Source: Bacteroidetes bacterium 4572_112
GTDB lineage: Bacteria > Bacteroidota > Bacteroidia > Bacteroidales > UBA1556
Direction: 5' to 3'
Assembly: GCA_002254285.1 (NCBI GenBank)
Contig: NIUZ01000023.1
Span: forward strand, 1 to 25,084
DNA: 25,084 bases
A program made the translations under genes and the position numbers. Below the pieces are notes generated by a model that was not told the origin of the DNA, searched no databases, and saw only the letters and a list, made by a program, of their open reading frames with translations. Positions 8,886-14,947 of the stretch are shown in pieces. Positions within the stretch are counted from its first letter, which is position 1. Each line of letters opens with the position of its first letter.

Positions 8886-8921
8886 AAAAAACGAAAGGAC
8901 AAACGGGGAGTTTGTCCTTTC
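8886..8921 (-). terminator. Intrinsic terminator of the candidate small RNA
   Basis: Perfect 12-base arms GAAAGGACAAAC (8893-8904) and complement (8910-8921) with a 5-base loop, followed on the minus strand by G and then six Ts. There is no T-run on the plus side, so it acts on the minus strand. Confidence 0.8.
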
Positions 8922-9019
8922 TAATACTAAAATCACAGATTAATATTGGCCGTAAGGGAAAAGTGTGAACGACCAATAAAATGACAGGATAAACCTGCCT
9001 TATTCACTAATTAACTAAC
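8886..9019 (-). ncRNA. Candidate small RNA, about 130 nt, with own promoter and terminator
   Basis: This explains most of the 338-base gap between two minus-strand genes. On the minus strand a -7 box (9024-9031) would start transcription near 9017-9020. The RNA would then hold hairpin 1 (8983-8988 with 8994-8999, GGCAGG/CCTGTC, 5-base loop), hairpin 2 (8946-8952 with 8970-8976, TTGGTCG/CGGCCAA) and a 12-base terminator stem (8893-8904 with 8910-8921) followed by six Ts. I see no credible reading frame in it. The gene upstream on the same strand ends in its own terminator, so this is not simply a read-through tail. I do not recognise the family; a 6S-like or Bacteroidetes-specific RNA is possible. 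Confidence 0.55.
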
Positions 9020-9023
9020 AGCG

Positions 9024-9031
9024 CAAAAGTA
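9024..9031 (-). promoter_or_regulatory. -7 promoter box of the candidate small RNA
   Basis: The minus strand reads TACTTTTG, an exact TAnnTTTG match and the same octamer as before rpmG. A TTTG lies upstream (9047-9050) with a spacer of 15, shorter than the usual 17-23. Confidence 0.55.
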
Positions 9032-9090
9032 ATACTTTTTATAGTACAAATATTGTTTGCGAAGCAATAAATTATTAATTTCTGTTAAAT

Positions 9091-9124
9091 AAAAAAAGCC
9101 TTTAAAACATATGCTTTAAAGGCT
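9091..9124 (-). terminator. Intrinsic terminator of the acidic lipoprotein gene
   Basis: Ten-base arms AGCCTTTAAA (9097-9106) and complement (9115-9124), followed by a run of seven Ts on the minus strand. It lies 25 bases after the lipoprotein stop codon. Confidence 0.85.
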
Positions 9125-9148
9125 AATTGTATCATTTCTAATGATGAT

Positions 9149-9511
9149 TTACTTTGCTTCAGGAGCGTTAGGTTTTTTGATTTCTAAAACCTCTTGCTTA
9201 GCTGGTGCAGTTTCTTCAGTTGCAACTTTTTCAGCATCTACTGCTTCAATTTCTTTAACAGCATTTGCTTCTTTTGTTTCAGTAGCCATTTTTGATTCTG
9301 CTGCTTCAGGAGCAGTAGCGTCTTCAGCTTTAACAACCTCAGCTGTTTCTGTAACTTCTGCTTCAACAGTCTCTTCTACTGTAGCTTCTGGTGCAACAAC
9401 TTCTGCAGCTTCTGTTCCCTCAGTAGCTTGCTCTTCTGTTGCTGTGTTATTACATGCAGTAAAAGTTAATACAGCAAATAACATTAATGCTAATTTAAAT
9501 AAATTCTTCAT
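9149..9511 (-). CDS. Small acidic low-complexity lipoprotein
   Basis: A 120-residue protein I cannot assign to a function. A lipoprotein signal peptide ends FTAC (Cys20), so it should be lipidated and membrane-anchored. From residue 21 to the end the chain is almost entirely Ala, Glu, Thr, Val and Lys, with many EAT/EVTE/AEV-like variations and no predicted fold. It resembles an extended, negatively charged tether. Codon repetition makes the opposite strand open as well (9141-9527), but that is a composition artefact. It is monocistronic with a clear terminator. Similar short acidic lipoproteins occur in Bacteroidetes without known roles; a structural or cation-binding envelope role would be speculation. 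Confidence 0.75.
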   Translation of the reverse strand: MKNLFKLALMLFAVLTFTACNNTATEEQATEGTEAAEVVAPEATVEETVEAEVTETAEVVKAEDATAPEAAESKMATETKEANAVKEIEAVDAEKVATEETAPAKQEVLEIKKPNAPEAK

Positions 9512-9736
9512 GATGTTAATGTTTTAAATTGGTAACTTTGTATATTATATTTCTAAGAAGATCTTAATATTATTTGTATTAAAGAATGGTCTTATTGATA
9601 TAATTTGAATTATTTGCAAATATGATAAATATTAACATACAAATGCAAAAAAATGTTAAATTTTAATTATGGAGCATAATTATCATATAATCAGCATAAA
9701 AAGATATGTATTAGCATAGATTATAAACAATAATTG

Positions 9737-10354
9737 ATGAACTTAGAAATAAATAATTGGCGTAAAAGCTTGGAAAATCCTAAAGGAATGGAGGCTCAAT
9801 TGAAAATGTCTCCTAAATTAAGGGCTTCGGATATAGAGCAATTTAGAAATAAAGATAAAGCGACTAAGAGTGCTGTTTTAATTCTGATTTTTGAGCGAAA
9901 TCAGGAATTATTTATTCTGCTAACAAAGCGCTCGTCAAAATTAAGAAAGCATGGTGGCCAAATTTCATTCCCTGGGGGTAAAAAAGATGATGAGGATACT
10001 GATTTAGTATATACTGCTTTGCGTGAGGCAGAAGAGGAGATAGGTTTGAAATCACAAGTAGAGGTTATTGGAGAGTTAACTCCTTTACTAATTCCAATTA
10101 CAAATTTCTGTGTGCACCAATTTGTTGCATTTATTCCTCAGCTGCCAATATTAGAATTTAATAATCAAGAGGTAGAAAAAATAATGGAGGTATCGTTATC
10201 AGATCTTAGAAATAAGAATAATATTAAGTATGGTAAATTTGGTAAAACGAGCTCTGGGCGTCTGGTTGAAGCCCCCTATTATGACTTGGATGGTGAAAAA
10301 ATATGGGGTGCCACCGCAATGATGATTAATGAATTAATAGAAACTCTATTTTAA
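9737..10354 (+). CDS. Nudix hydrolase, CoA pyrophosphatase type
   Basis: A 205-residue cytosolic Nudix protein resembling NudL/YeaB CoA pyrophosphatases, which cleave CoA or acyl-CoA to phosphopantetheine and 3',5'-ADP. The family-specific LRKHGGQISFPGGK segment precedes the Nudix box, which reads GGKKDDEDTDLVYTALREAE and then EEIGL. The metal-binding REAEEE core is intact. Threonine replaces the first glutamate of the general GX5E pattern, which I believe is common in this subgroup. I chose the ATG at 9737 over a TTG three bases upstream. It converges with the prenyl synthase gene 31 bases away, with no obvious hairpin between. I found no exact promoter box upstream. Confidence 0.9.
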   Translation: MNLEINNWRKSLENPKGMEAQLKMSPKLRASDIEQFRNKDKATKSAVLILIFERNQELFILLTKRSSKLRKHGGQISFPGGKKDDEDTDLVYTALREAEEEIGLKSQVEVIGELTPLLIPITNFCVHQFVAFIPQLPILEFNNQEVEKIMEVSLSDLRNKNNIKYGKFGKTSSGRLVEAPYYDLDGEKIWGATAMMINELIETLF

Positions 10355-10385
10355 GAAACTTCATTCTTCATCCTTCACTTAAAGC

Positions 10386-11354
10386 CTATACTTCTCTCTT
10401 CACCAGTTTCATTAAAAAAGAATAGACTTCAGTTTTTTCGTCTTCTGGTCGCTCAACTTCTTTAAGTAATTTTTTTGCTTCCAAGTATAGCTCATTAATT
10501 TTAGCTTCAGTAATTTGCAGTATATTAAGAGTGTCATATATCGCTAGTACTTTTGCTACTTTCTCCTTTTTGTTTTCAAGAGCAAAAGCTTTGTCCAAGG
10601 CTGTTTTAGTATCAGTATCAGCTAATTGATAAGCTTTTAAATAAAGGTAGGTTTTTTTGTCAGTAACAATATCATTTCCAATTGGTTTGCCAAAAGTTTC
10701 TTCATTACCAAAGGCATCAAGGAAATCATCGCGTAGCTGAAAAGCAAGACCGATTAATATTCCAAAATCATAAATCCTTTGGTGCTCTACCTTAGGTGCG
10801 CCTGCTGCAATAGCTCCGATTTTTAGTGCCGCAGCAATTAAAACAGCAGTTTTCAAACGAATCATTTCCATATAATCTTCAATGGTGGTATAGCCTTGAG
10901 TTTCGAAATTCATATCGTATTGCTGACCTTCGCATACTTCGCGAGCAGTTTGGTTAAATACCCTAAGAGTGTCAATTAGGTATTCAGGTTTTGTTTCGGT
11001 AACATATTCATAAGCAACAACAAACATGGTGTCGCCAGAAAGAATTGCTGTATTTGAATCCCATTTTTGATATACCGATGGCATACCTCTACGTAATGGC
11101 GATTCGTCCATAATATCGTCATGCAATAAAGTAAAATTATGGAAAATCTCTAAACCAATGGCAGCATTCTTTACCTCATTAAGATCACCCCCGTATAAAG
11201 CACAAGACATAAAGCTTAAAAGTGGACGCAAACGTTTGCCCCCTTGCGATAGAGAGTATTGTATTGGCTCGTATAATTCCTTTGGATTACTCATATAATT
11301 ACGAGTATCAAATAGTTCAGCTATCTTATGTTGTAATTCCTTTATAGTATTCAT
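10386..11354 (-). CDS. Short-chain polyprenyl diphosphate synthase
   Basis: A trans-prenyltransferase (322 residues) that condenses isopentenyl diphosphate with allylic diphosphates for isoprenoids such as menaquinone side chains, undecaprenyl precursors or carotenoids. Motifs: GGKRLRP (about 38-44), first aspartate-rich motif DDIMD (79-83) followed by SPLRRG, and second motif DDFLD (209-213). The first motif has no two-residue insertion, and phenylalanine sits five residues before it. In family knowledge that pattern fits geranylgeranyl-type short-chain enzymes better than bacterial farnesyl synthases, but the product length remains an inference. The start is the ATG at 11354: a GTG at 11375 gives seven more residues, but it lies inside the -7 promoter box and cannot be in the mRNA if that box is used. 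Confidence 0.92.
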   Translation of the reverse strand: MNTIKELQHKIAELFDTRNYMSNPKELYEPIQYSLSQGGKRLRPLLSFMSCALYGGDLNEVKNAAIGLEIFHNFTLLHDDIMDESPLRRGMPSVYQKWDSNTAILSGDTMFVVAYEYVTETKPEYLIDTLRVFNQTAREVCEGQQYDMNFETQGYTTIEDYMEMIRLKTAVLIAAALKIGAIAAGAPKVEHQRIYDFGILIGLAFQLRDDFLDAFGNEETFGKPIGNDIVTDKKTYLYLKAYQLADTDTKTALDKAFALENKKEKVAKVLAIYDTLNILQITEAKINELYLEAKKLLKEVERPEDEKTEVYSFLMKLVKREV

Positions 11355-11374
11355 TCTGCATGTATTTAGAAGCA

Positions 11375-11382
11375 CAAATATA
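11375..11382 (-). promoter_or_regulatory. -7 promoter box of the prenyl synthase gene
   Basis: The minus strand reads TATATTTG, an exact TAnnTTTG match. The expected transcript start is near 11370 with a leader of about 15 bases. This position rules against the upstream GTG start. Confidence 0.55.
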
Positions 11383-11537
11383 CAGTTTTATATGAATAAA
11401 TAGTTTATTTGATTTGTATTTTTTTTTGATGGGCTATATGCCTATTATTTATCTAATACATTTACGATAGTATGTAGATTCATCATTATTTATGATAGAT
11501 AAATTTACGACTTATGTATTGATGTGAATTATAAGGA

Positions 11538-11747
11538 ATATGAAACGAACATGACAAAATTTAATCTTATTTTGACCCACAGGGACATGATTAAAATTTT
11601 GTTCCCGATAGCTATCGGGGTCACCGAATTAATAAATTTTAAACATATGAAACGAGCATGACAAAATAATTATTTAACTCACAATAGAATGATTATTTTT
11701 TTCATGCGACCACATATGGCCGCTAAAAATATAAACATATGAAACGA
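11538..11747. repeat. Structured tandem repeat, units A and B, upstream of the first barrel gene
   Basis: This fills much of the 528-base gap 11376-11903. Three direct repeats begin ATATGAAACGA (11538, 11645 and 11737). The first two match at 22 of 23 bases and bound unit A (107 bases) and unit B (92 bases). Each unit has an AT-rich imperfect stem (A: 11554-11566 with 11589-11602; B: 11656-11674 with 11688-11707) and then a GC-rich dyad (A: CCCGATAGCTATCGGG at 11604-11619; B: GCGACCA at 11706-11712 with TGGCCGC at 11717-11723). The units align in their flanks and in short internal blocks, but their dyads differ in sequence while both still pair. No protein is plausible here. Function unknown. 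Confidence 0.75.
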
Positions 11748-11858
11748 TTATATTGATATTGTAATAAGTGATTTGGGTTTTAGTTGGATTGTTATAAAAA
11801 AAATCTTAATATTTAAGATAACTGTTATTTATTTTCAAAAATATTCATAATTATCAAC

Positions 11859-11866
11859 TATATTTG
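11859..11866 (+). promoter_or_regulatory. -7 promoter box of the first barrel gene
   Basis: TATATTTG, an exact TAnnTTTG match, 37 bases before the ATG at 11904. It lies downstream of repeat units A and B, so the repeats would not be in this transcript. The second barrel gene has no such box close by and may rely on read-through from here. Confidence 0.6.
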
Positions 11867-11903
11867 CATATCACTTTAAAGTCACTAATTATATTTTTGA
11901 TAG

Positions 11904-12461
11904 ATGAAACACATTAAATTTTTATTTTTAGCATTATTAATCATTGGAGTTTCTAGTAATACATTTGCAGGCAATAAATATGGTGTTCGTGCTGGATGGC
12001 AGACTTCGAACCTATCAATAGGTAATTTCAATAACTTAAATACTTTTTATTTAGGAGTTTTTAAGGAGCAAAAGATTATTCCATTCTTTCGTTTTGGTGG
12101 TGGGCTTGAATATCAGCAATCGGGTGCCGAATTCGATGCTAAAAATATACTTAAGATGCATTACATTAGTATCCCATTATACTTAAAAGTAAAATTAGGG
12201 CCATTATATGCTTTAGGTGGAGGTGCTCCTTCTTTTAAAGTAGGTGAATCATGGAAGATAGAAGATATACATGAAGAATATAAAAAATTAGCAGAATTGA
12301 ATACATTCGATTTCCCTGTTTTTGCTGGCCTGGGAATTAATATATTAATATTACGAATAGAAGCTCGTTACTATTGGGGAACAATGGAAATTGGCGAAGG
12401 CTCTGTTACTGCTGGCACAAAGAATCAATACTTTCAGCTAGGTTTAGGCATAGCGATTTAA
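11904..12461 (+). CDS. Outer-membrane beta-barrel protein, porin-family paralog 1
   Basis: A 185-residue predicted outer-membrane barrel of the small PorT/OMP_b-brl type common in Bacteroidetes. A signal peptide ends at NTFAG (about residue 23). The mature part alternates hydrophobic strands and short turns, with landmarks VRAGWQTSN, FYLGVFKE, FRFGGGLEY, YLKVKLGP and IEARYYWGTME, and closes with a strand typical of barrel C-termini (FQLGLGIAI). About 60% of residues match the next gene, so the pair arose by tandem duplication. The ligand or role is unknown; 8-strand barrels of this size are usually structural or adhesive and rarely wide pores. The start is the ATG that begins the signal peptide. 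A promoter box lies 37 bases upstream. Confidence 0.85.
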   Translation: MKHIKFLFLALLIIGVSSNTFAGNKYGVRAGWQTSNLSIGNFNNLNTFYLGVFKEQKIIPFFRFGGGLEYQQSGAEFDAKNILKMHYISIPLYLKVKLGPLYALGGGAPSFKVGESWKIEDIHEEYKKLAELNTFDFPVFAGLGINILILRIEARYYWGTMEIGEGSVTAGTKNQYFQLGLGIAI

Positions 12462-12499
12462 TGATTACGTAGTAGTATATTAATCACAAAATTCAGGAA

Positions 12500-12615
12500 A
12501 TATGAAATGAACATGACAAAATTTAATCTTATTTTGACCCACAGGGCAATGATTAAAATTTTGTTCCCGATAGCTATCGGGGTCACCGAATTAATAAATT
12601 TCAAACATATGAAAC
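12500..12615. repeat. Second copy of repeat unit A, reaching into the start of the second barrel gene
   Basis: It aligns without gaps to 11538-11653 at an offset of 962 bases, with four differences in 116 positions (about 97% identity). The palindrome CCCGATAGCTATCGGG is at 12566-12581 and the AT-rich stem is also preserved. Its closing direct-repeat half-site, ATATGAAAC (12607-12615), contains the ATG and first codons of the downstream gene. It fills most of the 147-base gap between the two barrel genes, so it would lie in the intergenic part or leader of their mRNA. Confidence 0.8.
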
Positions 12616-13181
12616 AAATCAAACTTTTATTTTTAGTATTATTGATTATTGGAATTTCTAGCGAAACATTTGCTGGTGATAAATTTGGTATTCGTGTTGG
12701 ATGGCAATATTCTAACTTATATGATGGATCCTCCACATTGGGTGATGATGCATTAAATTCATTTTATTTAGGAGTATTTAAAGAGAAGAAGATAATTCCT
12801 TTTTTAAGACTTGGTGGAGGTGTAGAATATTCTCAAGTAGGAGTGTCTATGAGTGGTAGCTCTGATAAAGTTAAATTTCATTATATGAGCCTTCCTATTT
12901 ATGCAAAAGTAAAATTAGGACCAGTTTATGGACTATTAGGAGCAGCTCCAGCATTTAAAGTTGGTGAGAGTTGGGATGTTCAAGCCGGCGGAGCAGCTGC
13001 AGAAGAGTTGTTTGATGCCAACACATTTGATTTACCAATTTTTGCAGGAATAGGATTAAATATACTTGTTTTGCAAATTGAAGCACGCTATTATTGGGGA
13101 ACAATGGAGCTTAGTGGAAATTCTGCTATGCCTGGTATAAAGAGCCAACAATTTCAATTAGGTTTAGGACTTACAATTTAG
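12609..13181 (+). CDS. Outer-membrane beta-barrel protein, porin-family paralog 2
   Basis: A 190-residue paralog of the preceding gene, with the same signal peptide style (MKQIKLLFLVLLIIG to TFAG) and the same landmark strands: VGWQYSN, FYLGVFKE, YAKVKLGP, IEARYYWGTME and FQLGLGLTI. It has a slightly longer first loop (DGSSTLGDDAL) and an Ala-rich stretch near residue 135. I chose the ATG at 12609 because the signal peptide starts there. The frame stays open upstream to 12507 across the repeat, but that extension would bury the signal peptide. No own -7 box is visible, so it is probably co-transcribed with the first gene. A strong terminator follows. Role unknown beyond an outer-membrane barrel. 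Confidence 0.85.
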   Translation: MKQIKLLFLVLLIIGISSETFAGDKFGIRVGWQYSNLYDGSSTLGDDALNSFYLGVFKEKKIIPFLRLGGGVEYSQVGVSMSGSSDKVKFHYMSLPIYAKVKLGPVYGLLGAAPAFKVGESWDVQAGGAAAEELFDANTFDLPIFAGIGLNILVLQIEARYYWGTMELSGNSAMPGIKSQQFQLGLGLTI

Positions 13182-13206
13182 TATTAAAGAATAAACTCTT
13201 AATCAT

Positions 13207-13253
13207 AAAAAGCAGAAAACTTGACTATATTAGGAAGGTTTTCTGCTTTTTTT
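13207..13253 (+). terminator. Intrinsic terminator after the barrel gene pair
   Basis: The arm AAAAAGCAGAAAAC starting at about 13207 pairs with GTTTTCTGCTTTTT (from 13238) around a 17-base loop. The 3' arm runs into a T-run ending at 13253. It lies 25 bases after the stop codon. Confidence 0.85.
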
Positions 13254-13426
13254 GTGGTAAAAAAGGAGCTTATTAACATGTTTTTTAGTTTAATTATGCT
13301 TAAATATTTGGATTATAAACATTGTATAATCAGTAGATTAAATGATTAACTTAGGTTTGAGTTATTAACAAATAAATAAAAAAATATTTTTTCGAATAAA
13401 AGTATATTTAGTAAATAAAATGTTTG

Positions 13427-13434
13427 TACTTTTG
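13427..13434 (+). promoter_or_regulatory. -7 promoter box of rpmG
   Basis: TACTTTTG, an exact TAnnTTTG match. The expected start near 13440 gives a leader of about 23 bases. Confidence 0.65.
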
Positions 13435-13462
13435 CAGTCCTAAATTTATAAGGAGAAATAAG

Positions 13463-13651
13463 ATGGCAAAGAAAAGTAAAGAAGCACGAGTTCAGGTAAT
13501 TTTAGAGTGCACAGAGCATAAGGAAAGTGGTATGCCAGGTACTTCACGATATATTACTACAAAGAACCGTAAGAATACTCCAGATAGAATGGAGTTGAAA
13601 AAGTTTAACCCAATTTTGAAACGCATGACTATTCATCGCGAGATCAAATAA
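13463..13651 (+). CDS. rpmG: 50S ribosomal protein L33
   Basis: A 62-residue basic protein of the large ribosomal subunit (bL33), located near the E site. The sequence shows the family core VILECTEHK, RYITTKNRKNTPDRMELKKF and a C-terminal FNPILKRMTIHREIK-type tail. It keeps only one of the cysteines of the zinc-ribbon form, so it is a zinc-free type. The start is the ATG at 13463, preceded by AGGAG at 13451-13455, one of the few clear Shine-Dalgarno-like sequences in the window. A longer in-frame start at 13424 overlaps the promoter box and is rejected. It is followed after 13 bases by the DUF4295 gene, presumably in one transcript. Confidence 0.96.
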   Translation: MAKKSKEARVQVILECTEHKESGMPGTSRYITTKNRKNTPDRMELKKFNPILKRMTIHREIK

Positions 13652-13664
13652 TAAATTATAAGAT

Positions 13665-13817
13665 ATGGCTAAGAAAGTTGTTGCCTCCCTGCAAACAGGA
13701 GGAAAAAGTTATTCTAAAGTTATTCGTTCAGTTCGTTCAGAAAAGACTGGCGCATATACTTTCAAGGAAGAGGTTGTTCCTAACGATAAAGTAAAAGATC
13801 TTTTAGCTAAGAAATAA
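13665..13817 (+). CDS. DUF4295 small basic protein, probable Bacteroidetes ribosomal protein bL38
   Basis: A 50-residue basic protein, MAKKVVASLQTGG at the start and DKVKDLLAKK at the end, too short for most gene finders. I recognise it as the DUF4295 family, which in Bacteroidetes sits between rpmG and ftsY, exactly as here. A Bacteroidetes-specific large-subunit protein named bL38 was described in the Flavobacterium johnsoniae ribosome structure. From memory I believe it is this family, but I cannot verify that. It is co-transcribed with rpmG (13-base gap) and ends in a terminator before ftsY. No Shine-Dalgarno is visible, as is usual in this phylum. Confidence 0.9.
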   Translation: MAKKVVASLQTGGKSYSKVIRSVRSEKTGAYTFKEEVVPNDKVKDLLAKK

Positions 13818-13843
13818 TCGTTGGTTACAATGTAATGATATTG

Positions 13844-13878
13844 AGCTTTTTTCGTGTATTCGAGAAAAGCTTTTTTTT
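13844..13878 (+). terminator. Intrinsic terminator after the rpmG-DUF4295 operon
   Basis: Eleven-base arms (13844-13854 and 13861-13871, one G-U pair) with a 6-base loop, followed by a run of eight Ts. It separates the ribosomal genes from ftsY, which starts 28 bases later. Confidence 0.8.
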
Positions 13879-13905
13879 ATTATTTTAGCGCACAAATAAT
13901 TTACT

Positions 13906-14856
13906 ATGGGAATTTTTGATATTTTTTCTAAGGAAAAGAAAAAGAAGCTTGATGAAGGCCTAGAGAAATCTAAGACTGGTATGTTTTCTAAAATCACTAA
14001 GGCTGTTGCTGGCAAGACTGTTGTTGACGACGAGGTGCTTGATGATTTGGAGGAAATTCTTGTGACTTCTGATGTTGGAGTTAGTACGACTCTGCAAATA
14101 ATTAAAAATATTGAAGCCCGTGTTGCTAAGGATAAATATTTAGGAACGTCAGAATTAAACAGAATTCTTAAAGAAGAAGTTGCTGACCTACTTGATAAAA
14201 ATAGTAATGACAGCCTTTTGGATTTTGATTTCCCAAAGCGCGATACTCCATATGTAATTATGGTGGTTGGTGTAAATGGTGTAGGTAAAACTACTACTAT
14301 TGGTAAGCTTGCTCATCAGTTTAAGAAAGCAGGAAAGAATGTGGTGCTTGGTGCTGCTGATACTTTTCGTGCAGCGGCTGTGGATCAGCTTATTATTTGG
14401 TCCGAAAGAGTAGGAGTGCCTTGTATAAATCAAGGGATGGATGCCGATCCGGCTTCTGTTGCATTCGATACTCTTAAATCTGCCGTTAGTCAAAATGCTG
14501 ATGTAGTGCTTATTGATACCGCTGGTCGCTTGCATAATAAGATAAACCTAATGAATGAGCTTTCTAAAATAAAGAGAGTAATGCAAAAGGTTATTCCTGA
14601 TGCTCCTCACGAGGTATTGCTTGTACTTGATGGCTCTACTGGGCAAAATGCTGCCGAGCAAGCTCGTCAGTTTACTGCTGCTACCGATGTTAGTGCATTG
14701 GCAGTTACTAAACTTGATGGTACCGCTAAAGGCGGTGTTGTAATTGGTATTTCTGCCGAATTCAAAATTCCAGTAAAATATATTGGTATTGGTGAGGGTA
14801 TTGAAGACTTACAATTGTTTGATAAGAACGAATTTGTAGATTCACTATTCGGATAA
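13906..14856 (+). CDS. ftsY: Signal recognition particle receptor FtsY
   Basis: The SRP receptor GTPase that docks ribosome-SRP complexes at the inner membrane for co-translational insertion. The 316 residues comprise a very short lysine-rich N-terminal region (KEKKKKLDEG) with almost no acidic A domain, then the N domain helices (about 20-100) and the G domain. GTPase motifs: P-loop GVNGVGKTT (122-130), DTFRAAA (152-158), DTAGR (204-208), TKLDGTAKGG (268-277), and the closing GIGEGIEDLQLF characteristic of SRP GTPases. The short form is complete; Bacteroidetes FtsY usually lacks the long A domain of E. coli. It follows the rpmG-DUF4295 terminator, so it needs its own promoter; I see only a partial match (TATTTTAG) near 13880. 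Confidence 0.97.
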   Translation: MGIFDIFSKEKKKKLDEGLEKSKTGMFSKITKAVAGKTVVDDEVLDDLEEILVTSDVGVSTTLQIIKNIEARVAKDKYLGTSELNRILKEEVADLLDKNSNDSLLDFDFPKRDTPYVIMVVGVNGVGKTTTIGKLAHQFKKAGKNVVLGAADTFRAAAVDQLIIWSERVGVPCINQGMDADPASVAFDTLKSAVSQNADVVLIDTAGRLHNKINLMNELSKIKRVMQKVIPDAPHEVLLVLDGSTGQNAAEQARQFTAATDVSALAVTKLDGTAKGGVVIGISAEFKIPVKYIGIGEGIEDLQLFDKNEFVDSLFG

Positions 14857-14881
14857 AAACTTAATTTATAGATATTAATAT

Positions 14882-14923
14882 AGTTTCATTTTTGGGAATC
14901 GTTCACAATAATGAAACTTTTTT
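14882..14923 (+). terminator. Intrinsic terminator of ftsY
   Basis: Nine-base arms AGTTTCATT (14882-14890) and AATGAAACT (14910-14918), then six Ts. The loop is rather long at 19 bases. It lies 25 bases after the ftsY stop. Confidence 0.75.
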
Positions 14924-14947
14924 GGTTTTTATATAAAATTGATTGAA

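Noticed and set aside
9141..9527. Long plus-strand ORF rich in Ser/Ala/Val opposite the acidic lipoprotein gene
   Set aside because: It is the antisense of a low-complexity GAA/GCT-rich gene. The minus strand has a signal peptide, lipobox and terminator, and the plus strand has none of these.
11355..11375. GTG start of the prenyl synthase
   Set aside because: The codon overlaps the -7 promoter box, so it would not be transcribed. The ATG at 11354 fits better.
11604..11619. CCCGATAGCTATCGGG as an intrinsic terminator
   Set aside because: No T-run follows on either strand, and the palindrome recurs inside a larger repeat unit that ends at a start codon.
11538..11747. CRISPR array
   Set aside because: There are only three direct repeats, the third covers 11 bases, and the spacers are long, related to each other and self-complementary. 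No cas genes are present.
12507..12608. N-terminal extension of the second barrel protein across the repeat
   Set aside because: The frame is open, but it would place 34 residues before a clear signal peptide. The homologous first gene starts at the signal peptide.
12458..12736. Minus-strand ORF across the intergenic repeat and second barrel gene
   Set aside because: It overlaps the signal peptide region of a well-supported gene, has no family character, and is open partly because of AT-rich repeats.
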